From: Plantago ovata
Lineage: Eukaryota > Streptophyta > Magnoliopsida > Lamiales > Plantaginaceae
Direction: 5' to 3'
Assembly (NCBI GenBank): GCA_028274465.1
Contig: CM051458.1
Coordinates: 13,717,566-13,781,565 of the forward strand
Length of the DNA stretch: 64,000 nucleotides
Shown in pieces: positions 24,976-36,646 of the stretch (position 1 is its first letter; each line of letters starts with the position of its first letter). The notes beneath the pieces are model-generated. The model worked only from the letters and a program-made list of their open reading frames with translations, made no database searches and had not been told where the DNA came from. The position numbers and the translations under genes were made by a program.

Positions 24976-26271
24976 TGTTTGGCTTTAAACTGGCCTGTGG
25001 TATTTTGTTATTTTGGTAAATCGGTGTTGTTGGGTTACGTTTGACTTTTGTTAAATAATAAAAGACACAAGCCGAGTTACTGTATATCACTTCCAAAATT
25101 CGTCTCTCTCACTAGCCTGGCACAATTCAGAGATTTGTCTCTCCCTTCTCTCTTCTCACCGACTAAAAACTTCTTCACCGTGATAAGAATTCGGGTCAAA
25201 TCTCCACCGTTAGGCCACCGATGACGAAACCAAACACACCATTAGACTCCCCTCGTCACGATCTACAATCCTATGGGAACCAAATTTCAAAACGGTTGAC
25301 TTTCCAAATCGATGGTAGGCGCGTGGAGCTTTCCGGCGGCGCGTTTCGTCTACCTTGGAGAGGCCATGACCGACCCGTGGTGGAGGGCACTCGTATGGTG
25401 ACGAAAATGGAGTTTCCCGGCAGCCTTTGTTTTTTTCGACTCTTTTCTGATCCAGTGGAGTTTTCCGGCCTTCTTCACTAGTCGAATTGAGTGGACTCAC
25501 ATAACAATAAGATGAGTTCTCTAAACTCTAATCCTTTGTCTTCTACACTTGGAATTTCATTCTGCCTATAATTTTCTGGGTATTGATTACTATGTCTTAT
25601 GTATTTTTCTTGTATGGATTTCTCTGTGCAAATTGATTTGGGGGTTTGATTATTGCATGTGTAATTTAGTTTATTTCATTTGGGATAAAAATTTGGGATT
25701 AGGATTTTTTTTTTCAATTTTATGCTTTTTATTTGGGGTTCAAGGCAGCCTGCTTTGGATGCAATTTGCTATGTTCTTGTTGTGGGGTTTTATTTTTATT
25801 TCCATATATTTTCTGTTTTCGTTTTTGTTGTGGCATCCTCAGATTATATGCTATTTTTTGATGTAGATTGTTTCTGTGTCCATTTTGCTTTTTGGTAGCC
25901 TTGTTTGGATCCACTTTGCTATGATATTCGATTAAGTGTAGTCTTTTTTAAGTCTGTAATAGGGTTAGTTCTTGTTCATGTTGGCTTTGCAATAGTTGGC
26001 TTGTGGCAGTTTGCTTTGTTGCCTGAGGCCATTTGAAATGGATTGAGAAAGGACAGTCTGCTACCGGTTTTATTTTTGTGGCATTGGCAGTTTGCGTGTG
26101 TTTGGTTTGGTTGCTAAGTTGTATGCCTCTGTGTCATACATGAAAATGCAAAGTATAGTTGTTTATGAGGTACAGTAACTCGACTTGTGTCTTTTGTTAT
26201 ATTACAGAAGGTAATTCTAACCCAATACCCCTATTTACCAAAACAACAAAATACCAGTTTAAAGCCAAACA
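24976..26271. mobile_element. Candidate inverted-repeat DNA element, about 1.3 kb, no transposase
   Basis: The first ~60 bases (TGTTTGGCTTTAAACTG, then GGTATTTTGTTA and TTTTGGTAAAT) recur as a reverse complement at 26218-26271 with a 5-base gap. The 10 bases outside each end, CCTTATAGTC and CCTTGATGTC, match at 7 of 10, compatible with a decayed Mutator-like target duplication. The interior has gene-like 5' UTR text (25,080-25,210) and an 86-residue frame (25221-25481) with no recognised domain, possibly captured host sequence. A third copy of the terminus lies at 29370-29404, so the true partner is uncertain. Confidence 0.5.
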
Positions 26272-28324
26272 CCTTGATGTCTGCTTTTCTTTTTGGTCTA
26301 CAATGATTAGGCCAGAGAGGGAGTTGTACTTGAGGATGTTGGAGTTGCCGGATTATCTTCCTTGGCAGCCCTTGAACCGAATTACGACACATTGTACTCA
26401 AAGGTGATGGACTCGTGACATTGCTCTCAGTTTTAATGTATGTCACTATTTAATTTTGGATGCTTATACTATCTGTACCTCTCTTGCATGTGAATAACAA
26501 GGTTATATCAGCGTCGTATCTTGGCGTGGCTCAACTGTCGTTCCAGTCGAGCAGCCATGGCGTTGCTGCCTTTGCACGGTATGATGTGTTCGGTTTTAAG
26601 AAAAGCAGACCCAAACAGGCTAATCAGAAAACTTATAACATATGCATGCATTATAATATGCATTATCATGTCATTTTGCATTATTGTAGTGGGAAAATGG
26701 AACGTCGGCGATGATGATTGCATGCATGGGTTATAAACGACGGTTGACTTGTACAAGTAGCATATGAGCTACACCGTATCTTGGCGAGGCAATTTCTATC
26801 GCAGCCATGGCGGATGCCTTTGTTAGTTTTGTACAGGCATCCATTTCTGAGTTTTATTGATAAAAATCTGAGCCAACTTACATTCTATAGTGTTATGTGT
26901 ATACTGTTGAAATTTCCTTTGTTTTTTTTTCCCAACTTGCATTCTAGACTAGTTGCCTTGTGAATATATCTGAGTTAACTTGTCATATTTGGTTGAGGTG
27001 TGCCACCTTCTACTTTAGTTTGTGGTAGGGATGTTGGGATTTTGCATGTCATTTGTCACTATACACAAATTTTTCAAAGTTATTTACTTCATTTATTTCA
27101 TTGGAAATGACTACTCATGTTGGGACATGAGTGCCTATTGTCATTCATGTTTCCCAACACCAAACCATTATCACACTTTTGACCAAATTTTTTTTATTCC
27201 CATTTTGGCACTTAGTTTCAAATAGGGACACAACTACAACTTCCAATGCATCCCTTTCTTACTATAAATGTGCATCCTTCCCTTTCATTTCCTTACACCT
27301 AAAACACACAAGAAACACTACTCTCCTACTATCCTCCCCTACCTCTTTTGCAAACAGCCGACATCCCCCTACTCCCAATTCAATTTTCTTTTCACGTTAA
27401 GGTGCACATTTCATTACCTTCATAGAGTACTTATCGTCATTACATGCATTTTAGTTGCTATGTTTACTTGGTTCTTTATTACATGTCTTTAGTTACATGC
27501 AATTGAGTTGTTATGTCTATTTGGTTTTTCATCACATGTCTTTTGTATGTGTAACTTCTTATCACTTTAGCGTTATGTTTACGATCATCCCATCATATAC
27601 TCTCATTCTAGCATATAAAAAGTACGTAAAATGAAAGAAATTCGTTCTAGGTTGTCTGGGTTTACCATTCTTATACCGGATGCATTAAATTCTGCTATGC
27701 TTCGGTTCTCATGCACTAAAGGAAATCAATGGATACACTCGAAAGCTGCCACTGTTTGCTCCTTATTGGTCTTCCGAGAATTTTTTTTTAATTTATGAGG
27801 AAACCATTACTGTCTTAAAAATGTAGTTGCTATTAATATTATTTTGTAATTCTATACTTTTATGGTTATTTCACATATCGTACATCCGTTTGCTGTAATT
27901 GGTAATTGCGAACAATTCAAACTTTCTATAATATTTGCATATGTGGATGTCTATATAATGCGCGTAAACGTATGTAAGGTTTAAAGGTACCATGATAAAA
28001 TCGGCACGTAAAGCTACCAAAGATAATTCATTATCTGAATTATATTATACAAAATGCATAACTAAAAAGGCAGTTTATAAGCAGACACCCCAAGTAGGCA
28101 AACTTTTTTTAAATTATCTCTAGCCATTGAAAGTTAACAAAAAACGAAAATCCAACTAAAGTACACGGCATAAAAGAAACCATTAAAGGTCATGAAAAGT
28201 TTTCTAAGCTTTAAAATAATTATTCACGGTCCCGAAAATGGATCCACATTTGAACACCAAAACTCTGTCATTCGAACAACGTCTAACCATTATGTTGGTA
28301 TGTTAATAATTCCTTGTGCAGTCA
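26272..28324. other. Gene-poor region between related termini
   Basis: No recognisable gene. Short frames at 26,290-26,400 and 26,460-26,740 have no domain. Two similar phrases, GTATCTTGGCG(A/T)GGC near 26,516 and 26,776, each precede CAGCCATGGCG, a small direct repeat about 260 bp apart. The end of the stretch (TTCCTTGTGCAG at about 28,310-28,321) looks like an intron acceptor for the ORF that follows. Confidence 0.35.
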
Positions 28325-28752
28325 ATGGCTACCGGATCATCCAACTCTTCCAGTCGTAGGCCAATTTCCTGCGACCATCCTTGGACTCCTGCACGCATAA
28401 AAGATTTATCCGCACTGTTTTATCTTTTGGTGAGAAGGGAAAAATGGTTTGTAGGAGTTTTGAATGGAATACATGGAGGGAGATTCTGGCCATAATGAAA
28501 GATGGCTTACCTGAGAATGAAAACCTTCGAGTGGCTCATCTGGTTACCAGGTACAATATTATGAAGTATGAGTTTCAGCGCGCTTCAGATAAAATACCCA
28601 CAGAGCCAAGTTGGATTGTGAAGTCGAATGGTGATTTGGTCCGCCCCGCCTACTACGATGTCAATGAATGTCGTCGAGTTCCCGAGGAGATGATTTTCTT
28701 CCAGTTCCAGCAGATTGGAGACATGTTGACTCTATGTCGGGAGGAGCCATAA
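28325..28752 (+). pseudogene. Myb/SANT-like domain ORF with one frameshift (transposon ORF1-like)
   Basis: An ATG at 28325 sits just after an acceptor-like CAG. The first part reads through a Ser-rich start into DHPWTPARIKDLSALFYLLV; after a single-base frame change near 28,430-28,445 the text continues as FEWNTWREILAIM, then NENLRVAHLVTRYNIMKYEF, and ends at a stop at 28752. The Trp/Trp spacing and the final Leu-Arg-Tyr helix are like Myb/SANT-like proteins such as L10-interacting Myb proteins or the accessory proteins of Harbinger-type elements. Its place between transposon-like termini favours an element gene. It is short (about 142 residues) and may lack exons. Family assignment is tentative. 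Confidence 0.45.
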
Positions 28753-29100
28753 TGGAACGGAGCCCATCACAAAAGGCAACATAATTCCCTTTCAGTAATG
28801 CTACGCAATTCCCTTGCATAATAATGTTGAAAATCTCCAATAACATGCGTTACTTCAATATGTAACCGCAACTAAATGGTTCAGTGTGTACCCGTATTAT
28901 TATTTCTAAACATGTGTGACTGTTATTTTGCCTTATCGTAATGAACTTTGCATTAAGGAATTTCCAATTATATGTTTCTAATATTATTTTGTCATTTTAT
29001 TTTATTAATTTAAATCTGTATTTGCTGCAAAATTTCGGTATTTAAAAAAAAAAACGAATTTAAAAAAAAAAGATTTTTTTCCTAGGTTTGGATATTTCAG

Positions 29101-29342
29101 ATTTTTACATTTTCTTATACCAATTTAACTCAACAATAACTAATCCTCTCACTATTTAAACAACCACACACAATCTCTCACCAATCCCCATACATGCCAA
29201 CACATCATTAAACAAATCAAACAAACATTCTCTTACAACACTCATCATTATATCTATAAAAATCCTACTACCCTACCATTCAAACCCCTTAATTCAAACT
29301 CAACTACAACATAAAAAACTAAACTAACAATACCTTAATTCC
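29101..29342. other. Guanine-depleted plus-strand tract
   Basis: Only one G (29196) occurs in 242 bases on the plus strand, while C is frequent. The tract ends about 30 bp before the third TGTTTGGC-type terminus (29370-29404, inverted). This resembles the C-free tract at 1461-1686 read on the other strand. Confidence 0.6.
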
Positions 29343-29369
29343 GTCACTATTCCGACTTTTGTTAAATTT

Positions 29370-29404
29370 AACAAAATACCACAAGTCAGTTTAAAGCCAA
29401 ACAG
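29370..29404 (-). repeat. Third copy of the TGTTTGGC-type terminal repeat
   Basis: Reverse complement reads CTGTTTGGCTTTAAACTG, then ACTTGTGGTATTTTGTTA, matching 24975-25011 at all but a few positions. Together with 24976 it could bound a 4.4-kb element holding the Myb-like ORF; I found no target duplication for that pairing. Confidence 0.6.
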
Positions 29405-29439
29405 CCAGTTAGCTTTTATGTTCTCCTCTAAAGAAGTAA

Positions 29440-30078
29440 GATAAAGGTAATCTCTAAATCACCTTGGAATTTTCGTGGCTCTCTAGTAATCTTGAAAGAG
29501 TGGCCCCCACACTTGGCTTTTCAAGATTTGAAGTTTGATGAAGCACCCTTTTGGATCCAAGCTCTGAATATCCCAGTAACATTTATGTCCAGGGAGACTG
29601 CTATGTATATTGGCAACTAGTTGGGCAAGTACATAACCACTGATTTGCAATCCGAATCCCGGCGTTGGAGGAAAGCCCTTCTAATCCGAGTAACTCTGAA
29701 CCTAGCCAAACCGCTGCCCAGAACAACCAACATCGATCTTGGTAACCAGAGTCAAATATCAGTCGAAATTCGGTATGAAAGATTGGTGGACTTCTGTTTT
29801 AATTGCGGTTTACTTGACCATAAATCTGATTCTTGCTCTCTATCTGTTGAACCTCTTGACCGCATTTGGGGAGCGAACCTTGGAGCAGAACGAATGGGTA
29901 GATACATTCTGAATCCAACTCCCCCGACAAAACCAAGTGACCCTCCCACAAGCCTCCCACTTCAAATTTCACAACCCATAATCTCTGTCTCACAAAGCTT
30001 TTCACTTCCTACTGAATCTCCTTCGCCCATTCACATTCCAATTACTCATGAATACCATAGCCCTCAAGTCCACCAATG
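29440..30078 (+). pseudogene. LINE ORF1 fragment (DUF4283 end plus CCHC-type knuckle)
   Basis: Reads from PWNFRGSLVILKEWPP, the conserved end of DUF4283, with an in-frame stop at about 29,620. It then continues through RVTLNLAKPLPR and the knuckle FCFNCGLLDHKSDSC (CX2CX4HX4C). After this comes a Pro/Ser-rich tail. The usual first ~150 residues are absent. The protein class binds LINE RNA. The further Pro-rich text up to 30,840 probably belongs to the same ORF1 but has stops and frame changes. Confidence 0.75.
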
Positions 30079-30841
30079 ACCAACTTCGATGGTTGCAAGT
30101 CCGATGGACCCTCAAAATCCTAATCCACCAAGCCACACGTCCTGCACGCATTCCGACATACCCCTCGAACCTTCCACCATGTCTTTTCACCTTTTTTCCC
30201 CCACAGAACAAACAAAAAGGCTAGCACCTATGAAGAAACTACTTTTCAGCCTCCCTTTGAAAAATTGACTTCTCCACGCCACCCTACTTCTCACACCACA
30301 AGCCACCCTATTCCTATTTCTACAGGAAACAATGTGATTGTTCACAATTTGTTTATCTCTTCTGAAATAAATATCCAAAATCTCTCTTTGGGCCTCCCTC
30401 AAAACGTTAATAGAAAAAGGCCTCTTAACCCATTTCACCTGGTCCGTAACAAAAAGCCATATTGAGTTATTTTGGACCAAGCCCAATTAACTTCCAATTT
30501 GGCCAACACCACCCCTCCCGGTCAATCCCATTCTACAACAATCCCAACTCTCCTCCTCACTGATAATCACCCCATGGTCCCCATCCCCTCTTCACTTTCT
30601 TCAATTCAAAACTCCCTCCACTCTCCCTCTCCACCAATAGTTGTCCCATTTCTCAAAGAAAATACATCCGAGTACGGCGCACCAATTCTTCCCACAACCA
30701 GTCTATTGAACCCGAGTCTGAGACCGTGTCACAAGAACTTACCCTTATGGAGCAGATCCCGCCAGCCCGACCAAATTGTGGTGTTACAATCTTCGAAATT
30801 ACTCCTAAAGTACCGAGTCCCAATGGGATTCGGGAACAACA

Positions 30842-33800
30842 ATGAGTCTCTTAGCTTGGAACAGCCGCCAGATGTCGAATCCCAAGGGAAAGAGAGCTCT
30901 GGGTGCTCTTCTCAAAACACACACTCCAGCCATAATTTTCTTATCTGAACTAAAATCACTCCCTTCCACTGCCCTCCGGAATCTTCTTAATCATCACCAT
31001 CTTCCCAACCTTTTTGTTGTTGATCCAATCGGTCGGGCGGGTGGCCTTCTTCTTGCTTGGTCTAATGTAGCTACTGTCTCTATTCTGTCTCATTCCCCAT
31101 CTTTCATTCACACTACAATCGCACCGAGCAATTGTAACACAAATGATCTCTGGTACCTCACAGCGGTACATTGCCCTTCCAATCCCATTTTGAAGACTGT
31201 GTTTTGGTCATCCATCCATACCATTTTCCCTTCCATCACTGGTCCTTGGGTGATGGTAGGCGATGTCAATGAAGTGATTTCTCAAGTGGAAAAATCTGGG
31301 GGTAGGCCTTTTGCTAGCTCTTCTAATAGAAATTTATTATCTAATTTTGATGCTCTCAAGCTCATTGACTTAGGATTCGTGGGTCACCCTTTCACCTGGA
31401 ACAACAAAAGGGGTGGCCGTGAAAATATTCCGGAAAGAATTGACAGGGCTGTTGCTAATGAAAGTTGGATAGCCACTTTTCCTCATTTCTCTGAAACCCA
31501 TCTTACTGCTGTGAAGTCTGATCATAAACCTCTATTGGTATCTCTGGTTCGGAGTGGAAACTCTGGTCCTAAACCATTTAGGTTTGAGGAGATGTGGTTG
31601 GATAGCCCTGATTGCGAGTCTATTATTGAAAAGGCGTGGAAAACTGTAATCTACGGTTCTCCAATGTTTGTTCTATCCGGTAAAACCAAAAAGGTGAAAG
31701 TAGACCTGAAGGAGTGGAATGAAAAATCCTTCGGTTTCCTCCCTACCGTAGTCTCTCAAACTCTAGCCAAACTTGAATCTGTCCAACAAAGAGTGCAAAC
31801 TGATGATAACATCCTTTTAGATTTCTCTTTGCAAGAGAATCTTGACACTCTTCTCAAGAGACAGGGTGAACTTTGGAGGCAAAAGTCGAGAACGGGTTGG
31901 ATCAAATTCGGTGACGCCAACACCAGGTTTTTCCATTTAACTACTCTTTTTCGTCGCAAGTTCAATCATATAAGTTTTATTACTTTGTTTGATGATAGTA
32001 GAGTTTATGATTGGGGAACAATTGGTGCTAGATTTACTAGTTACTTCAAAAATCTTTTCTACACAAAATTCCCTGGAATCCCACCTCTATCCTAGTGTGA
32101 TTTTGATTTCTTCTTTCCTCAATCTGTCTTCGAAACTGACAATGTAATTTTGTGTTCTACTCCGACTTTTGTGGAGATTCGGAAATCTCTTTTTAGTATG
32201 GATTCTCATTCTTGCCCCGGTCCAGATGGTTTCCCACCCTTGTTTTTCAAAACATTTTGGCACATTGTTGGGGACCAAGTGGTTGAGGCGGTAACTCATT
32301 TTTTCACCACTGGCAATCTTCTCAACTCCTTTAATCATACGTTCTTCTCTTTGATCCCAAAACATGAAAATGCCACTCATGTTGCTGATTACCGGCCAAT
32401 TAGTTTGTGTAATGTGATTCTCAAGATTATTACAAAGATCCTGACCAATCGGTTGAAACTGCTTCTTCCAAGGTTTATCTCTCCAACACAACTAGCATTT
32501 GTTCCTGTTCGTAACATTCTTGAAAATTCAATCTTGTCTCATGAGATCATGAATTATCTTAAAACCAAAAAAGGAAAAGGTGGGTTTACGGCTGTGAAAA
32601 TTGATATGTCGAAAGGCTATGACCATGTAGAGTGGAATGTTCTTTGTTCAATCCTTAATTCACTTGGCTTTGATGAAAAATTTGTCAACTGGGTTAAAGA
32701 GTGCATTCCGTCTTCCTCTTTTTCCATCCTAGTCAATGGATCTCCTTTTGGCCTTTTCAAACCGTCTCGTGGTATAAGACAAGGTGACCCCCTATCCCCT
32801 TTCCTTTTCATTATCTATTTCGAACTTTTCTCCGGATTGCTTTTGTGTGAAATGGAAAATGGGCACCTTAAAGGTGTCAAGATAGGCCACAATTGCCCTT
32901 GGATCAACCACCTTATGTTCGCCGATGACTTAGTAGTCTACTGCAAGGCAAATGATGTTGACACCACCGCCCTAAAAAATTGTCTTGACAAACTCCATGC
33001 TTGTACAGGTCAGTTTGCTAATTCTGAGAAGTCAGCAGTCCACTTCAGTAGAAATGTTCCTAACTCCCACAAAACTCCAATTTTAGAGATTCTTCAGTTC
33101 TAAGAATGCTCTCATAATCTAAAGCACTTAGGAACTCATTTATGCAAACATACCAAACGAAATGAAAACTTCTCCGATCTGGTCTCGAACCTTCAATCGA
33201 AACTTGCCACCTGGAAATCTAGAAACATGTCTCAAGATGGTAGATTAGTCTTGCTCAAGCATGTCATCCAGTCAATCCCAATTTACCGTATGACTGTATG
33301 AGTCAAGCCATCCTTCCCAAGTCTATTTGTAACCAGATTGATTCAATTTGTCGTAACTTTTGGTCGGCTAGGACTAATGAGCAACTTGGGCTCACTTTGA
33401 TTGCTTGGGACAGCCTATGTAAACCAAAGTCGTCTGGAGGTGTGGGTCTTAGGCGGACAGGCGATTTTAATAGGGCTTTGATGGCTAAACATGCTTGGTC
33501 CTTGACACAACAGAATCCTACTAAGCTTTGTTTTGACACTCTCCAGAAAAAATATATGGGAGGTTGGGATTTTTTGGAAGTTGAGAAATCATATTCTGGA
33601 TGCTCTACGTTTTGGCGTGATGTGATGAAATGTCGTGACCTGATTCGAGATGGGGCCTGCTATCGGGTTACAGTTAACTCTCAAATAAGAACTTGGCAAG
33701 ACCCTTGGATCCCAACCCTTCCTGATCATAAGGTGTCTTGTGCGGATCTACCTGATGCGTTGGTGATTGAACATCGGTTAGTGGGCAACCTACTTCTTGC

Positions 33801-34765
33801 TGGTCTGCCTTCCTGGGATATTCCATTACTTGAATCTCTGTTTGACTCCACTACTGTTGAAGCTATTCGAGGTATTCCTATCCTTTTGGATGAGGAACCA
33901 CTTCATTTGGTATGGACCCCCTCTAGTAAATGGGTCTTTAGTACCAAAGCTGCTTACTTATTCGACCAGCGTAGGCGCTTTGATACGCAATCTTTGGACA
34001 GCAAACCAAGAGAAAATATATGGAAACTTCTATCCACACCAGGCATAAACTCTTGTTATGGAAAATTATATCAGATGGGCTGCCCACTGCTTCTCGCCTT
34101 AGTAACTTTATGAGTGTGGAAATACTTGTTGCTTCTGCGGGGAAATTGATGAAACATGTGAACATTTATTTCTGAAATGTCCTAAAACTCAGCAACTATT
34201 TTTCTTATCATGTCTATCTTTCAGGTTGCACCCATTGGGTCTCTTGGGTTGGCTCGATTTTATTTGTGAATTCAACCAGAACTCCCTTGATGGTTTGTTG
34301 CACCAGAAGCTATTGCTTTTCTTAGTGATATCCATGGAAGAAAGTTGGAAGGCAAGAAATTCTTTTGTCCATGATGAGATTCTGAAAACAACTGATGATA
34401 TCCTAAGCGCAATCGAAAGTAAATTTAAACAAATGTGGGTTGTCCAAACAAGTGCGCCAATCGGAAAATCAATGAATCCTACCCATTGGCTACCACCTGA
34501 CGAGAAGAGAACCAAATTCAACTCTGATGCTGCGTTTTGGGAAGGGAAGACTTGTTGCGCTTGGGTTGCACGAGACCATGAGGCTAGATTTCTTCATGGG
34601 GAAGCAACACATAAAATTTTCATTGATGCCATGGCTGCGGAAACTCACGCGATCCTTAATGCCATGAAATCTGCCCATGGTATGAATATCTCCTCAGCAC
34701 ACTTTGAATGTGATTGTAGCTTAGCAGTGGAGCTGATTTTGAATGACAAGTTGCCGAGCAACTAG
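30842..34765 (+). pseudogene. LINE ORF2: endonuclease, reverse transcriptase, zf-RVT, partial RNase H
   Basis: ATG 30842 opens MSLLAWNSRQM, the endonuclease start. The endonuclease runs to about residue 230, with MVGDVNEV, ERIDRAVANESW and KSDHKPLL. An in-frame TAG at 32093-32095 is followed in the same frame by the reverse transcriptase: DYRPISLCNV, KIDMSKGYDHVEW, RGIRQGDPLSPFLF and MFADDLVVY at about 32,910-32,935. In KIDMSKGYDHVEW, Gly replaces the usual Ala before Tyr-Asp. A stop at 33101-33103 and a frame change near 33,298 precede the zf-RVT region. The RNase H start is at about 34,510 (FNSDAAFWEG, AMAAETHAILNAM, ECDCSLAVELI). The domain is cut off before its last ~50 residues. Confidence 0.88.
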
Positions 34766-34770
34766 ACCGC

Positions 34771-35600
34771 TGTAGAGGTAAAATTCTAATAAAATGTAAG
34801 ACGCTCTAAATGATATAAAGCATGTTACAATACACTAAGAACTATAATGATCTCTAAGTCACCATAATTTAAGTACAATACACGAATCAGTCACCAAGTC
34901 CGCACCACAATCTTCGGATTCTCTCTATGTCAAATGGAGTACCTGAGATTGAAATGCACGTGTGAATGTGTGTTTATCTCCGGCTTGCCTAAGTCAAACC
35001 GGTATGAGACTTTACTTGAAGGAGCTTGATAATTCTCCTTGTCTTAGTGTAATAAATGTACGTATTTAATACCAGTTACATTTTCTTTGGAAATGGAGCC
35101 TTTATATAGTTGTTGTCTAACCCTAGGTCGCACCAATCTCTTGCTTCCATCTGTCGCCTTCTCCTTCCTCCACATGTATCGAGTAGGCCCAACGTTGACC
35201 TTCATGGGCTTGGCCCAAGCCCATTTAGCTGTAGCTTCTTGTGCCACCTAGAAACTTCTACACTTCTCCACGCCTTTCTCTCCTTATAGTCTTAGTGCGA
35301 GTCTCTTCCTGATTCAATTGTATAGCAAAATAGACCAGGTATTTAAGCTTCGTAAGAAACAAGCCTCGTACAGCCTAACCTGTTAAGGACTTGAGTGATG
35401 AACCCTTGTCCTCATAACACATGTTCCGGACCCCAAAATCTCCGCCTCTCTATAGCACATTATTTTAATAAACTAGGCACATTTGTAAAAATGCCACCAA
35501 GGTTCGCATATTTCAAGGTTCGGATCCTTGTGAGCCGCGGCCGGTCTTTAACGCTTGCACTTGGAAAGCTTCATAGTTCGTAGAGGGACGCACGTTACGA
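34771..35600 (-). repeat. Probable 3' LTR of the Tat-lineage element (limits uncertain)
   Basis: Read on the minus strand this stretch has a TATA box (CTATATAAAGG) at about 35,105-35,115, followed by leader-like sequence down to the junction with the LINE. That is how U3, R and U5 would lie for a minus-strand element. I cannot see a second LTR in the window, so the right limit is a guess. Confidence 0.45.
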
Positions 35601-35756
35601 ACTAGACATATTTTCATATCAACTATGTCCCTGAAGTTTCAGAGTATCTTAGTAGAAGATAGTGTGAAACTATACTGTAAGTGGCTGAGAAAAAATTCGT
35701 CACCATCTTTATTCGGGGTTCTCATGCCGTGTCCGTGTTTCCCGAGGTATCATTGT

Positions 35757-35960
35757 GGACGCCGTGTCCGTATCTCTTGTGTTCCGTATCTGTGTCATTA
35801 CTTCACTAGACGTCGTATCTGTTTTTCATGAGGTAACGTTTTGGACGCCGTGTCCGTATCTCTTGTGTTCCGTACCTATATCATTACTTCACTAGACGTC
35901 GTGTCCGTTTTTCATGAGGTAACATTTTGGACGCCGTGTCCGTATCTCTTGTGTTCCGTA
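35757..35960. repeat. 86-bp tandem repeat in the Tat element
   Basis: GGACGCCGTGTCCGTATCTC starts at 35757, 35843 and 35929, giving 2.4 copies of an 86-bp unit that also contains CATTACTTCACTAGACGTCG. A more diverged partial unit precedes it from about 35,725. Copies differ by a few substitutions. Confidence 0.85.
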
Positions 35961-36337
35961 GCGTCGAATCCAACTTTCCGTCCTTATCCATATACTTGGG
36001 TCCGAATTATCCTTTTGATGCAAATATGATGAATGCTATGCAAACTATCCGTGTCTATATGCTGGTAAGCTTAGTACGCGCGTATACTAAATATCTGTGT
36101 CTATGTGTATGTCATGATAAAACCTTTCAATTTTAACAATGATTTCCGGACCTTGTATTCTGAATAAAGACTAGGATTTATTCCGTATCTTCAATTTCTC
36201 GTAGGTCAAAGTTTTTGAGGGTTGTACAGTAACTTCAGTGTGTTGGCTTCATCCCGTCCGTTGATTTAAGTCTTACGTACGGTTTAGATTTAAAGTCAAT
36301 GGTTGCATCGATTGGGCTTCTCGATTTTGTCCCTCCC

Positions 36338-36345
36338 TATAAATA
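36338..36345 (+). promoter_or_regulatory. TATA box of the antisense extra gene
   Basis: TATAAATA follows a CCCTCCC stretch and precedes a 5' UTR with AGAGAGAAG repeats. It lies about 300 bases before the ATG of the extra gene. A leader intron runs from 36506 (CCAG|GTACGC) to 36646 (TTCTAG|GATG), so the start codon is one base into the next exon. This supports a genuine plus-strand transcription unit opposite to the retroelement's own strand. Confidence 0.6.
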
Positions 36346-36646
36346 GTCGGTCAACCATTTTCTTCATTCACAACCTTTTAGAGAGAAGTCTAGAGAGAGA
36401 AAATTTTTCTTCCGTATCTAAGCCCCGGAACTAGCGTGCGATCTGACGTAAACCCGTTTCTGAAGCTTCGGAATCTTCTGCACCTTCACCACTTTTAATT
36501 TCCAGGTACGCTCAGCTTCTTTAAACTTCTAATCTGTTAATTTTGCTGAAGATTCGCTTTTAGTTAGAGTGATTTTCTTTCGGAAAACATCTAAACTGAC
36601 CCTCGGACAATCACCTAACTTTTCCGTTTCTTACTTGCGCTTCTAG

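Larger units (their letters stand above)
29440..34770 (+). mobile_element. 5'- and 3'-truncated plant LINE, plus strand
   Basis: Begins inside the DUF4283 part of ORF1 (SPWNFRGS) and ends inside the RNase H domain of ORF2, where Tat-element sequence takes over. The 5' truncation is normal for LINEs. The missing 3' end and A tail are explained by the later LTR-retrotransposon insertion at about 34,765-34,800. It is a different family from the minus-strand LINE: endonuclease and RT motifs differ throughout. Confidence 0.85.
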
